Source: Sporosarcina ureae DSM 2281
Lineage (GTDB): Bacteria > Bacillota > Bacilli > Bacillales_A > Planococcaceae
NCBI RefSeq assembly: GCF_000425545.1
Contig: NZ_AUDQ01000001.1
Location: 62,001-126,000 of the forward strand
Direction of reading: 5' to 3'
DNA length: 64,000 nt
The position numbers and the translations under genes are program-made. Below, in pieces: positions 40,044 to 47,892 of the stretch. How positions within the stretch are numbered: position 1 is the first letter of the stretch; each line of letters opens with the position of its first letter. The notes beneath the pieces were generated by a model, which did no database searches, had not been told where the DNA came from, and saw only the letters and a program-made list of their open reading frames with translations.

Positions 40044-41480
40044 TTACTTTTTGGCATTTCTATAACTAAACGATTTTTTCACTTCTTCCATATCACAAAA
40101 ATGCATCTTCTGATTCTCTATTTGCTGTATTTGTTCGTGTCCTTTACCTGCAATGAGTATAATCTCACCTGGTTGTGCTTGTGTGACAGCGTAGCGGATT
40201 GCTTGGTGACGATCGATGAAGACTTCGACAGGTGTTGCAAATCCTACCATGCCCGACAAAATATCCACAATTATTTGAGACGGCTCTTCTGTTCTCGGAT
40301 TATCTGAAGTCAAAATTACATGTGAACTGTAGTGAGCAGCTACTGCACCCATTTGCGGCCGTTTCTCACGGTCTCTTTCCCCACCACATCCAAATACAGT
40401 AATCAGCCGTTTTGTGGACTCTGACAATGCCTCCAACACCGCTTGCAAGGCATCGGGTGTGTGTGCATAATCTACATATACTTCAACCCCTGCCTCTTCG
40501 TACTTCTCTAGGCGTCCAGTCGGAAGTCGCAGAGCATGCAAATGAGGTTTTATCGCTCGTAATGAATAACCGAGCGCCATTAGAGCCCCTATAGCTGCTC
40601 TTGCATTCATTTCATTATGGTGACCTAGATTAGGGAGTAGTACCTTTGGTTGCTGCTTGCCATTAATATGTCGTCTGCTGAAATAAATGGGTGGTTCAGA
40701 CAACCCCTCTCCTATAACACGACAAGTTTCGTCATCTTCATTGATCACTAGCTGATCAGCCAATGGAATTAGTAGCTTTTTTGCATCGATGTATCGCTGT
40801 CTACCTCCATGTTCAGCGTAGTGATCCATTCCAATATTTAAAAAAACACCTACAGTTAACGGACAGTGCGCTAAACGATTAGTGGATAACCCAATCGAAG
40901 ATGCTTCGAGAACAATATGGGTCACCTGTTGCTCCATGCATCTGCGTAAAATAGGATGAAATTGTTCAGCTGGTATCGTCGTCATGGAATTTTGAATCGT
41001 CTCCGTCAGCTTCCCGTCAATATAAAGACCTGTCGTTCCTATAACGGCTGTTTTATGCCCGAGCTCTTTTAATAACTGTCCGATAAAGTGACTCACTGTT
41101 GTTTTACCGTTTGTTCCCGTAACGCCGATGATGAGTAATTCCTCAGCTGGATTATCTGAAAACTTCGCGCTTCCATATGAAATAAATAATGAACTATCGG
41201 GAATTAGAACTACCGTAACTTCCACCGGTATGCTTGTTAGGTCTATGTTATCCCGATCGATCACTAGTGTTTTGGCTCCGTTGGATATCGCCTCTTCAAT
41301 AAATGTCGTTCCATCAGACACAACTCCTTTCTTTGCTACAAATACATAATCTTTCTTGACCCTCTTAGAAGATTCCGTAATTCCATCAATTGTTCGTCGA
41401 ATTGAGCCTTGTAATATAGTGCATGGCCAATCCTTAAGTAATTCAGATAATAGCAAGGTTTCTCGCCCCTTCCCGAACAT
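40044..41480 (-). CDS. murE: MurE-like UDP-MurNAc-tripeptide ligase, DAP-type
   Basis: A 478-residue Mur ligase. P-loop IGVTGTNGKTTVSHFIG (about 116-132), carbamyl-Lys segment RYIDAKKLL, DYAHTPDAL and GCGGERDREKRPQMG are intact. The specificity motif TSDNPRTEEP has the DNPR form of meso-DAP-adding enzymes. It is divergent from ordinary MurE at two sites: EASSIGL instead of EVSSHAL, and FLNIGMDHYAEHG instead of FTNLxxDHLDYHG. It is isolated from the dcw cluster and divergent from a DapG-like aspartokinase. Vegetative walls of this lineage normally contain lysine, so a sporulation (cortex) role is likely but inferred. Confidence 0.85.
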   Translation of the reverse strand: MFGKGRETLLLSELLKDWPCTILQGSIRRTIDGITESSKRVKKDYVFVAKKGVVSDGTTFIEEAISNGAKTLVIDRDNIDLTSIPVEVTVVLIPDSSLFISYGSAKFSDNPAEELLIIGVTGTNGKTTVSHFIGQLLKELGHKTAVIGTTGLYIDGKLTETIQNSMTTIPAEQFHPILRRCMEQQVTHIVLEASSIGLSTNRLAHCPLTVGVFLNIGMDHYAEHGGRQRYIDAKKLLIPLADQLVINEDDETCRVIGEGLSEPPIYFSRRHINGKQQPKVLLPNLGHHNEMNARAAIGALMALGYSLRAIKPHLHALRLPTGRLEKYEEAGVEVYVDYAHTPDALQAVLEALSESTKRLITVFGCGGERDREKRPQMGAVAAHYSSHVILTSDNPRTEEPSQIIVDILSGMVGFATPVEVFIDRHQAIRYAVTQAQPGEIILIAGKGHEQIQQIENQKMHFCDMEEVKKSFSYRNAKK

Positions 41481-41567
41481 TTTATTCTTCAGAGAATATA
41501 ATGAAACGAAGCATAAAGTATTCTATGAAAGGCATAAGAAGAATGTCACGAAGAAAGTTGGGATTCT

Positions 41568-42299
41568 ATGATTATCCAGAAATTTGGAGGAATTGCCATG
41601 CAGAATCAACAACAACGAGCAAAGTGTATTCAGCATATTCGACAGGCCTTGTCGAAACACCGCGCCGTCATCGTTGTAGTCTCTGCAATGGGTAGAGAAG
41701 GCGACGCCTATTCCACAGACGATTTGCTTACCCTTACGGACTCCTTCTCGAAATCCAGCGAAGCGAGAGATTTGGCTGCTTCATGCGGTGAATTAATCGC
41801 TGCAGCCGTAATATCTGCAGAATTATCTACGGAAGGGATAGACAACACGATTATCTATGGACAAAATACAGGCATTCGGACATCGGGAGAATTCTGCAAT
41901 GCAACGATTGATAAAATCAATAGTACACATATCGTCAATACACTTCAAACTCACTCATGTATCATCGTCCCTGGATTTCAAGGGATGAATATACAAGGAA
42001 AGTTTATGACTCTTGGTAGAGGTGGCAGTGATTTGACAGCAATCGCATTAGCTTCTGCATTGCACGCCCGCCATGTAGAGTTTTTCAAAGATGTACCCGG
42101 TGTCATGTCTGCAGATCCTCATACTACATCTAACTATAAGCGATTTGACAAGCTCTCATTTGATGAATTCCTCCCATTACTAAAATGTAATCGGCCCGTT
42201 ATTCAGGAAAAAGCAGCGGTTTATGCAAAGCAAAAAGCGATGCCCCTTCATATACGAGGCATCGCATCAAACGAGGAAGGTACATGGATTCTTCCTTAG
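41568..42299 (+). CDS. Aspartokinase catalytic domain without ACT domains (DapG-like)
   Basis: Phosphorylates aspartate, first step to lysine and diaminopimelate. The 243-residue protein is only the kinase domain: MIIQKFGG at the N-terminus, VVVSAMGREGDAYSTDDLL (as in DapG), SCGELIAAAV, FMTLGRGGSDLTAIALA and VPGVMSADPHT. It stops after IASNEEGTWILP, where normal aspartokinases (about 400 residues) continue into two ACT domains that bind DAP or lysine. The enzyme, if active, should not be feedback-inhibited. KFGG is followed by I instead of T/S. It starts 87 bases from the divergent murE-like gene. Confidence 0.82.
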   Translation: MIIQKFGGIAMQNQQQRAKCIQHIRQALSKHRAVIVVVSAMGREGDAYSTDDLLTLTDSFSKSSEARDLAASCGELIAAAVISAELSTEGIDNTIIYGQNTGIRTSGEFCNATIDKINSTHIVNTLQTHSCIIVPGFQGMNIQGKFMTLGRGGSDLTAIALASALHARHVEFFKDVPGVMSADPHTTSNYKRFDKLSFDEFLPLLKCNRPVIQEKAAVYAKQKAMPLHIRGIASNEEGTWILP

Positions 42300-43375
42300 T
42301 CGTCATGTATGGAATTTTCTGATTCAGTCTGCGCTATAAAAGACTGGGTGTAGTATTTATTATAAACACCAATGCCGGTATGCGTGAAGTTCGGATTCAG
42401 TAAGACATCCCGGTGTTTTGGAGAATTTAACCAGCCATGCACAGTTTCAATTGCATCGATATAATTAAATGCAATGTTTTCACCTGCCTTGCCTGGAGTT
42501 AGTCCAACATCTTTTAAACGCTCGGCAAACACTTCTACAGGTCCTTCCTCATGAGAACTATATTTACGGAATATCATTTCCTGGCTATGCTTTCTTGAAA
42601 GTGTGGCCAGCTTATCACTATATGATAAAAGAGGTAGTTGATGTTCTTCACGCACTTGGTTAGTCAATTCAAACGTCTGTCGCTCCATCGCACGATCTAC
42701 TTCAGTCTGAACTGTTGATGTTGGTTTTGGCGCTTCGATCATTTCCCCAAGATAGGTCATATCATAAGGTTGGTGTTTCACTAAAGTACTCGGGTTAATG
42801 AACCGCACACCTTCAATCCCGCCATCTACTTGATCTATATATAATTGCACAAATAAATTCTCATATGGTATCAGGATACGGTTTTTAATATCGTCGCTAT
42901 TTAATGAAAATGTATAAATATTTTCTTGAATCGTTACATCAATCTCTGATTCAATCGGTGTAAAGCGGTGAATCTCCTGTACATTTTGTCCGATTTTAAA
43001 CGGTGCTACATCTGATGCGCCATCAGCAGTATATATTTGATTCACTTTCCCATTCAAAACCCCCGCCATAAAACGTGGTTCTTCCGTATATACCCACCAT
43101 TCATACTGAAAACTCGATGGCTCAATCCTAGAAGGTTTGCCAAATTGCTCTTCAATCTTATCGACTTTCTGTCCGACTAGTACTGACATGCCTTCTTCAG
43201 GTCTCGGCATACCTTCCCCACCGATCGACGGACCTTTTTCAGGCACTGCAATTGGCGAGCCATGTTGTACTGGTGACTCCAGCGGTAGATTTTCACTTAC
43301 TTTATCAGTCATGAAATAATAAACTCCCATTACAATCAAAAGCAAAACAAGAATCTTCCATCCTACTCTCCACAT
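42296..43375 (-). CDS. ylbC: CAP-domain protein YlbC
   Basis: A 359-residue secreted or membrane-anchored protein: N-terminal helix (about 6-23), CAP-associated domain (SVLVGQKVDKIEEQFGKPSR, about 64-200) and C-terminal SCP/CAP domain (ELTNQVREEHQLPLLSYSDK, HSQEMIFRKYSSHEEG, GENIAFNY, GWLNSPKHRDVLLNPNFTH). Homologue of B. subtilis YlbC, role unknown. It overlaps the aspartokinase gene end-to-end by 4 bases. Confidence 0.92.
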   Translation of the reverse strand: MWRVGWKILVLLLIVMGVYYFMTDKVSENLPLESPVQHGSPIAVPEKGPSIGGEGMPRPEEGMSVLVGQKVDKIEEQFGKPSRIEPSSFQYEWWVYTEEPRFMAGVLNGKVNQIYTADGASDVAPFKIGQNVQEIHRFTPIESEIDVTIQENIYTFSLNSDDIKNRILIPYENLFVQLYIDQVDGGIEGVRFINPSTLVKHQPYDMTYLGEMIEAPKPTSTVQTEVDRAMERQTFELTNQVREEHQLPLLSYSDKLATLSRKHSQEMIFRKYSSHEEGPVEVFAERLKDVGLTPGKAGENIAFNYIDAIETVHGWLNSPKHRDVLLNPNFTHTGIGVYNKYYTQSFIAQTESENSIHDD

Positions 43376-43589
43376 GTTATCTCCCTTTCCACTTTATATG
43401 CTACTCCTATAATAGTATGACGTATCGGTAGAAATCATCTCGACTGAATATTTAGTCAAGATGAACATCTAGTCAAAAATGGTAACTTTCTTATATTGTA
43501 CAGAAGACACACACTATAGTCATCTATATAAGCCCGCAAAGAAAGCGTTGACACAATGTTGTCATTGCAAGTAAAATCGATTTGTTTTA

Positions 43590-43598
43590 TGATATAAT
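43590..43598 (+). promoter_or_regulatory. Extended -10 promoter of yugN
   Basis: TGATATAAT is an extended -10 (TGnTATAAT) 44 bases before the yugN start. A TTGACA at 43548-43553 is too far away to be its partner, and no other -35 is evident. Confidence 0.55.
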
Positions 43599-43641
43599 AG
43601 TATACGTATTCGTCAGGACGAACATAGAGGGGGATATACAG

Positions 43642-44001
43642 ATGTATGTTGAAAATATTGGTCTTAAAGGCCTTGTAGCAGATTTACGAGTAATGGAAGA
43701 AATTATGAATAAGAACAATCTTGAAATTGACGGTCAATGGGATTATGAGCGTGTAACTTTCGACAAGAAGTATATTGTTAAAGAAGGTACATACTATTTG
43801 CGCGTTTTCGGTGAACTCGTTGAAGGCGACATCGATGGTAGAAAAGCTACAGTTCGTCTAAAGCAACCAGTTCTAGGAAAGCACTACTACCCACACGGTG
43901 TGGAGTATGGCGAAGAAGAAAACTTCCCTGCTAGCTTAGTTAAGGACTGTGAACTAACGTTAAAGAAAGTATATGATGAGTTAAAGCAATATAGTTTGTA
44001 A
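43642..44001 (+). CDS. yugN: YugN-like family protein
   Basis: A 119-residue cytosolic protein (MYVENIGLKGLVADLRVMEE, QWDYERVTFDKKYIVKEGTY, GKHYYPHGVEYGEEENFP) of the YugN family, whose function is unknown. Start at 43642 follows AGGGGGATATACAG. Monocistronic: own promoter upstream and terminator directly after. Confidence 0.88.
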   Translation: MYVENIGLKGLVADLRVMEEIMNKNNLEIDGQWDYERVTFDKKYIVKEGTYYLRVFGELVEGDIDGRKATVRLKQPVLGKHYYPHGVEYGEEENFPASLVKDCELTLKKVYDELKQYSL

Positions 44002-44008
44002 TGATATG

Positions 44009-44043
44009 AAAAAGCCGAAGAGCTAAATGTTCTTCGGCTTTTC
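44009..44043 (+). terminator. Terminator after yugN
   Basis: Stem AAAAGCCGAAG / CTTCGGCTTTT followed by Ts, 8 bases after the yugN stop. Confidence 0.85.
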
Positions 44044-44104
44044 TACTATTACTCCACTAATTTGGTTATAATAAAAACAGTATCTACGTGGAGGACGATG
44101 ACTT

Positions 44105-45160
44105 TTGAAATTTCTTACAAAACGAAATATCATGATTGCATTCAGTATCATCATACTATTGGTCATTATATTCTTTATTTTACCCGTTTCCATTCCCATT
44201 ATTTTGGCGTTGCTAACGGCACTTTTTTTAGATCCACTTGTAAAATGGGTAGAGATACGATTTAAATGGAAACGTAAAGTTTCGGTCATTGTGAATTTTA
44301 TTGTCTTTGTTGGAATCAGTGTGCTATTACTTTTCTATACCGTCACCACACTCATCGGTAAAATAGTTCATTTCACAAAAGAAATTCCGAACTACTTAAA
44401 TTCCCTCTCAAGTGTATGGATTAACACACAAAGCAAACTATTTCAGTACACGGTAGGCATGCCTGAAGATATTTTGGCTATGCTCGAGAACGAATTCAAT
44501 GAAATTATCGAATCCATTCGTATTTCGATTATCACACTTTTGAGTTACGATCGAATTTTGGCTTTGATTTCGGATATTCCAAATTTCCTTGTCAGCTTTA
44601 TTGTGTTCATGATCGCACTATTTTTGTTCATGTTGGAATTGCCCAACTTGAAAAAGACTTTTTATTTTCATTTAACAGAAGCCACTGCAGAAAAAGTACA
44701 CTATATGATGAGCAGATTACGGTTTGTCATATTAGGATTCGTCAAAGCCCAAATGCTTGTCAGTTTAATCATTCTAGCCGTTTCCTTTATCGGCTTATTA
44801 ATGATTATCCCTAAATATGCTGTAGTTATGGCTTTGGTGATCTGGATTATTGATATCATTCCGATACTCGGTTCCATCATTATTTTGGCACCTTGGTCGA
44901 TCTATCAGTATATTTCAGGCGATATCGCAATGGGTACAAAATTAGCAATATTAGCCGTAATACTATTAGTTATCAGAAGAACTATCGAGCCAAAAGTAAT
45001 GGGCTCCCAAATCGGCTTGTCTCCATTGCCTACTTTGATTGCGATGTTCATCGGTTTGAAACTATTTGGCATCCTCGGTTTCTTCATTGGACCAATGCTC
45101 GTCATACTCTTTAATACTGCAAGAGAAGCAGGCATCATTAAACTGAATTTCAAAATTTAA
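44105..45160 (+). CDS. ytvI: AI-2E family transporter, YtvI type
   Basis: A 351-residue polytopic membrane protein with about eight helices of the AI-2E/PerM transporter superfamily. The signature sits in the C-terminal half: ILGFVKAQMLVSLIILAVSF, WIIDIIPILGSIIILAPWSI, IEPKVMGSQIGLSPLPTLIA, GLKLFGILGFFIGPMLVIL. YtvI of B. subtilis is linked to sporulation; substrate unknown. TTG start with TGGAGGACGA upstream. Confidence 0.85.
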   Translation: MKFLTKRNIMIAFSIIILLVIIFFILPVSIPIILALLTALFLDPLVKWVEIRFKWKRKVSVIVNFIVFVGISVLLLFYTVTTLIGKIVHFTKEIPNYLNSLSSVWINTQSKLFQYTVGMPEDILAMLENEFNEIIESIRISIITLLSYDRILALISDIPNFLVSFIVFMIALFLFMLELPNLKKTFYFHLTEATAEKVHYMMSRLRFVILGFVKAQMLVSLIILAVSFIGLLMIIPKYAVVMALVIWIIDIIPILGSIIILAPWSIYQYISGDIAMGTKLAILAVILLVIRRTIEPKVMGSQIGLSPLPTLIAMFIGLKLFGILGFFIGPMLVILFNTAREAGIIKLNFKI

Positions 45161-45162
45161 TA

Positions 45163-45199
45163 CTAAAAGGGATTCCTCAATGAAGGAATCCCTTTTAGT
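45163..45199 (+). terminator. Terminator after ytvI
   Basis: Stem CTAAAAGGGATTCCT / AGGAATCCCTTTTAG with a short loop right after the ytvI stop. Confidence 0.85.
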
Positions 45200-45233
45200 A
45201 TGCATAGCGTACAACGATACGAATTGGCTAGAT

Positions 45234-45276
45234 AAAAAACTGAAGCCACTCCCTTTAGGGTGTGACTTCAGTTTTT
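45234..45276 (-). terminator. Terminator after the ctaG/DUF420 genes
   Basis: Stem AAAAACTGAAGTCACACCC / GGGAGTGGCTTCAGTTTTTT ending in Ts on the minus strand, 10 bases after the DUF420 stop. Confidence 0.88.
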
Positions 45277-45286
45277 ACGCAAAATA

Positions 45287-45748
45287 TTAAATACCAAGAA
45301 TCGCTTTAAATACAGAAGTAGTTTCTCCACCTTTATAAAAGACATACAGCAACAAGTATACAGCGACTCCTGTAATGGCTGTGAAGAACCAGATGATACT
45401 TGTCACAGGACCGATTTTACGATGCCGTGCGAGATTGTTCTTCAAGCCTGCATGAATCGTAATAACTCCAAAGAAGGCCCCTGTCGTTGCTAATATGATG
45501 TGGAAAACTAAAAATACTGTGTAATAATTTTTCAAGTCATCAGGTCCACCAAAAGCTGTATTGCCTATAAATACCGTTCTAGAGATATAAATGATAAAGA
45601 ACAGTACTACAGACACTGCTGCTGCAATCATCGTTTTTTGGTGCGCTTCTATTTTTCTTTGTCGTATCAAATTCCGACCTACCGCAACCAAAATAGCAGA
45701 TAAGATGATGAAAAACGTACTGATAGTCGGTAATAGTGGTAGTCACAT
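45287..45748 (-). CDS. ctaM: DUF420 cytochrome oxidase assembly protein (CtaM/YozB type), start disrupted
   Basis: Four-helix membrane protein needed in related bacteria for heme-copper oxidase maturation. Family sequence runs LPTISTFFIILSAILVAVG, IYISRTVFIGNTAFGGPDDL, FHIILATTGAFFGVITIHAG, RHRKIGPVTSIIWFFTAITG. The conserved N-terminus is in frame, but the only well-placed ATG (45748, after AGAGGAG) is followed at once by TGA. The next possible start in frame, TTG 45691, has no ribosome binding site and would remove the first helix. Either a sequence error, a recent stop mutation or an unusual start. Confidence 0.8.
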
Positions 45749-45773
45749 CCGACACTAACTCCTCTTAGATCAA

Positions 45774-46697
45774 TCAGCCATGCATAGTTAAGTTCTGGCG
45801 TTTGAGTAAATCTTGTCTAGTAATTTCGTCCGCATTATCTTTTTCATACTGTGACCAGCTTAAGAAAATACGTCCAATAATAACTACATAAACGAGTTCT
45901 TGGATGACTTTCATCAATATACCGCCTAATTGCTGATCATAGAGCGTAGGCATATTTGTAAATAGCTCAGGTCCAGAGATGCCAAGGCCTGACAGTCCAG
46001 CTAGAGTTCCGCTTGGCACACAGAGCGCCATCGCTTGCAGCCACGCTTCACCACTGCTATATGTTTCGTACACAGGTACGTCCACGAAGATGATTAACGA
46101 ACAAGCGGGTGTAATGAGCAAAGCGCTCAATATTACATAACCGATTTTTTTCAAACCATGTAATTGTGGTTGTCCTTTTACTGTATTCACTACAGGCCAC
46201 CAGAGAAAAATAGCGGAGAAGAAAAGTGTGATGGTGAAAATAGTGTGTAATGGCAAACTTAACTTCACCTGATCTAATATGAGTGGATAGTGATACATCG
46301 AGAACATGAATGTAAATACTAACAAACTAATGAGCGGCTTAGTCAAAACCATGAATATTTTTTTGAAAATCGTCCGTGATAATAGCTTTTCCCATACCCA
46401 GTTCGGTATCCCGATGATGAAAAATGGTGCTACAATTAAAAGCAATATAGCCATTTGAGCCATATGGACGGAAAATAAAATATGACCTATTAAATCCATT
46501 GGTGAACCTTTGACAATATACAGCAACACCATGGATGATAAAAAGTAAACAGCTTGTTGTTTAGTCAACGGTCGTGACCCTTCGAAACGATCTCGCCATT
46601 TAACTGTTATGAGATAATATAGAACGATTCCAAGTGCTATCGCTATTAAAAAATAAGGACTCCATAAAGCCCTAAACCCAAATATACTTAACGGCAA
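45774..46697 (-). CDS. ctaG: Cytochrome c oxidase assembly factor CtaG
   Basis: A polytopic membrane protein of about 307 residues (Caa3-type CtaG family). Landmarks: SMVLLYIVKGSPMDLIGHIL, FSVHMAQMAILLLIVAPFFI, FMFSMYHYPLILD and GWxxMLCVP-like EAWLQAMALCVPSG. It is needed for active caa3 oxidase, probably in CuA or CuB insertion (family knowledge). TTG 46697 has AAAGGAG with correct spacing; GTG 46706 is too close to it. The DUF420 gene follows 26 bases on. Confidence 0.92.
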   Translation of the reverse strand: MPLSIFGFRALWSPYFLIAIALGIVLYYLITVKWRDRFEGSRPLTKQQAVYFLSSMVLLYIVKGSPMDLIGHILFSVHMAQMAILLLIVAPFFIIGIPNWVWEKLLSRTIFKKIFMVLTKPLISLLVFTFMFSMYHYPLILDQVKLSLPLHTIFTITLFFSAIFLWWPVVNTVKGQPQLHGLKKIGYVILSALLITPACSLIIFVDVPVYETYSSGEAWLQAMALCVPSGTLAGLSGLGISGPELFTNMPTLYDQQLGGILMKVIQELVYVVIIGRIFLSWSQYEKDNADEITRQDLLKRQNLTMHG

Positions 46698-46878
46698 AAC
46701 AACCACTCTCCTTTAATAATCCATTCGCTGAATCTATTCTGTGTATAGTGCCGAAGTATTCACTATATATTCCACCACAGCACAAAGTTAACGAAAGTCT
46801 TTCCTACTGCCTATTATACGAGCTTACAATGCATAACTCAATGTACGAACTTTGACAATTTTACCTAAAAGTGAATAG

Positions 46879-46913
46879 AAAAAGAGCTTATGGAAGAATC
46901 CATAAGCTCTTTT
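46879..46913 (-). terminator. Terminator after ctaCDEF
   Basis: Stem AAAAGAGCTTATGGA / TCCATAAGCTCTTTT followed by Ts, directly after ctaF, separating ctaCDEF from ctaG. Confidence 0.9.
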
Positions 46914-46918
46914 GTTGC

Positions 46919-47266
46919 TTACCACCAAACGATTGTTACAAATGTAAGTGGGAGCAAGAATCCTAACATTGCACCTGTAAACATAAACATTTGTGGAATA
47001 CCGTGTCCTTTTTCATTCATATGCATGAAGTAGTATAGTTGAAGTCCAACTTGTACAGCTGCAAAGAGGAATAATGTAGGAATGATAAAGAATTTTGAGA
47101 AACCAGGAACGTCATTGAGATGAGCAAACACCATAGAAAACGATACAAGTGTTAAGAAAATCATCAAAGAAAACATCGCTACTTGGCTGCGCATTGATTC
47201 TTTTGCTCGACGTTGAGACAGTGACTGTTCAGCAGGTGATCTTTTAATCATTTGAACTTCTGACAT
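46919..47266 (-). CDS. ctaF: Cytochrome c oxidase subunit IV
   Basis: A 115-residue subunit with three membrane helices (about 32-52, 58-80, 88-112) and the family segment LQLYYFMHMNEKGHGIPQMF. Start at 47266 overlaps the ctaE stop (TGATG). Last gene of the caa3 operon. Confidence 0.93.
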   Translation of the reverse strand: MSEVQMIKRSPAEQSLSQRRAKESMRSQVAMFSLMIFLTLVSFSMVFAHLNDVPGFSKFFIIPTLFLFAAVQVGLQLYYFMHMNEKGHGIPQMFMFTGAMLGFLLPLTFVTIVWW

Positions 47267-47892
47267 CAACCAATCACTCCCATCAAGTAAACTACAGTAA
47301 AGATGAATACCCATACTACGTCAATAAAGTGCCAGTATAGAGAAAATGTATAATACTTAGTTGCGTTATACAAGTTCAATCCACGCTTAGAGTTACGGAA
47401 GATCAACAAAGTGATCCATACTAAACCAACCGCAACGTGGAATCCGTGAGTTCCTACTAAAGTATAGAACGCGGAACTGAATGCACTATTACTGAACGTA
47501 AATCCTAATTGAACGTAATGAGAGAACTCATACACTTCTAACATCAAGAATCCAAGTCCTAATAAAGCGGTAATCCCTAACCAAAGTTGCATTTTTTTGA
47601 AATTAAAACTCTTCAAATGATACATCGCGTATACACTTGTTAGTGAAGATGTTAAAAGAAGCATTGTCATAACAAATACTAACGGTAATGTGTATAGTTC
47701 TTGCGTTGTGAAACCAAAGCCACTTGGACCTTTGTTTTTCAAAGCCATATACGTTGCGAACAACGTAGCGAAGAGAATTGTCTCTCCACCAAGGAATAGC
47801 CAGAAACCAACGAATTTATTCTTTGCTTCCAAAGTAGCTCTCTCAGGATGAGCAGGCCATGTTTCAGGGGTGAATTTTGTATTCAAATCCAT
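47266..47892 (-). CDS. ctaE: Cytochrome c oxidase subunit III
   Basis: A 208-residue membrane protein with five helices. WLFLGGETILFATLFATYMA, LVGTHGFHVAVGLVWI and YWHFIDVVWVFIFTVVYLMG are subunit III signatures. Start overlaps ctaD by one base (TAATG). Part of the ctaCDEF operon. Confidence 0.96.
   Translation of the reverse strand: MDLNTKFTPETWPAHPERATLEAKNKFVGFWLFLGGETILFATLFATYMALKNKGPSGFGFTTQELYTLPLVFVMTMLLLTSSLTSVYAMYHLKSFNFKKMQLWLGITALLGLGFLMLEVYEFSHYVQLGFTFSNSAFSSAFYTLVGTHGFHVAVGLVWITLLIFRNSKRGLNLYNATKYYTFSLYWHFIDVVWVFIFTVVYLMGVIG

Noticed and set aside
41481..41567. Possible SigE or SigG promoter between the murE-like and aspartokinase genes
   Set aside because: Partial boxes (GAATA with CATTATA or CATAAAG) occur, but spacers are about three bases too short in each case, so sporulation control is not shown by sequence.
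43548..43553. TTGACA as -35 for yugN
   Set aside because: It is 39 bases from the TATAAT, far outside normal spacing.
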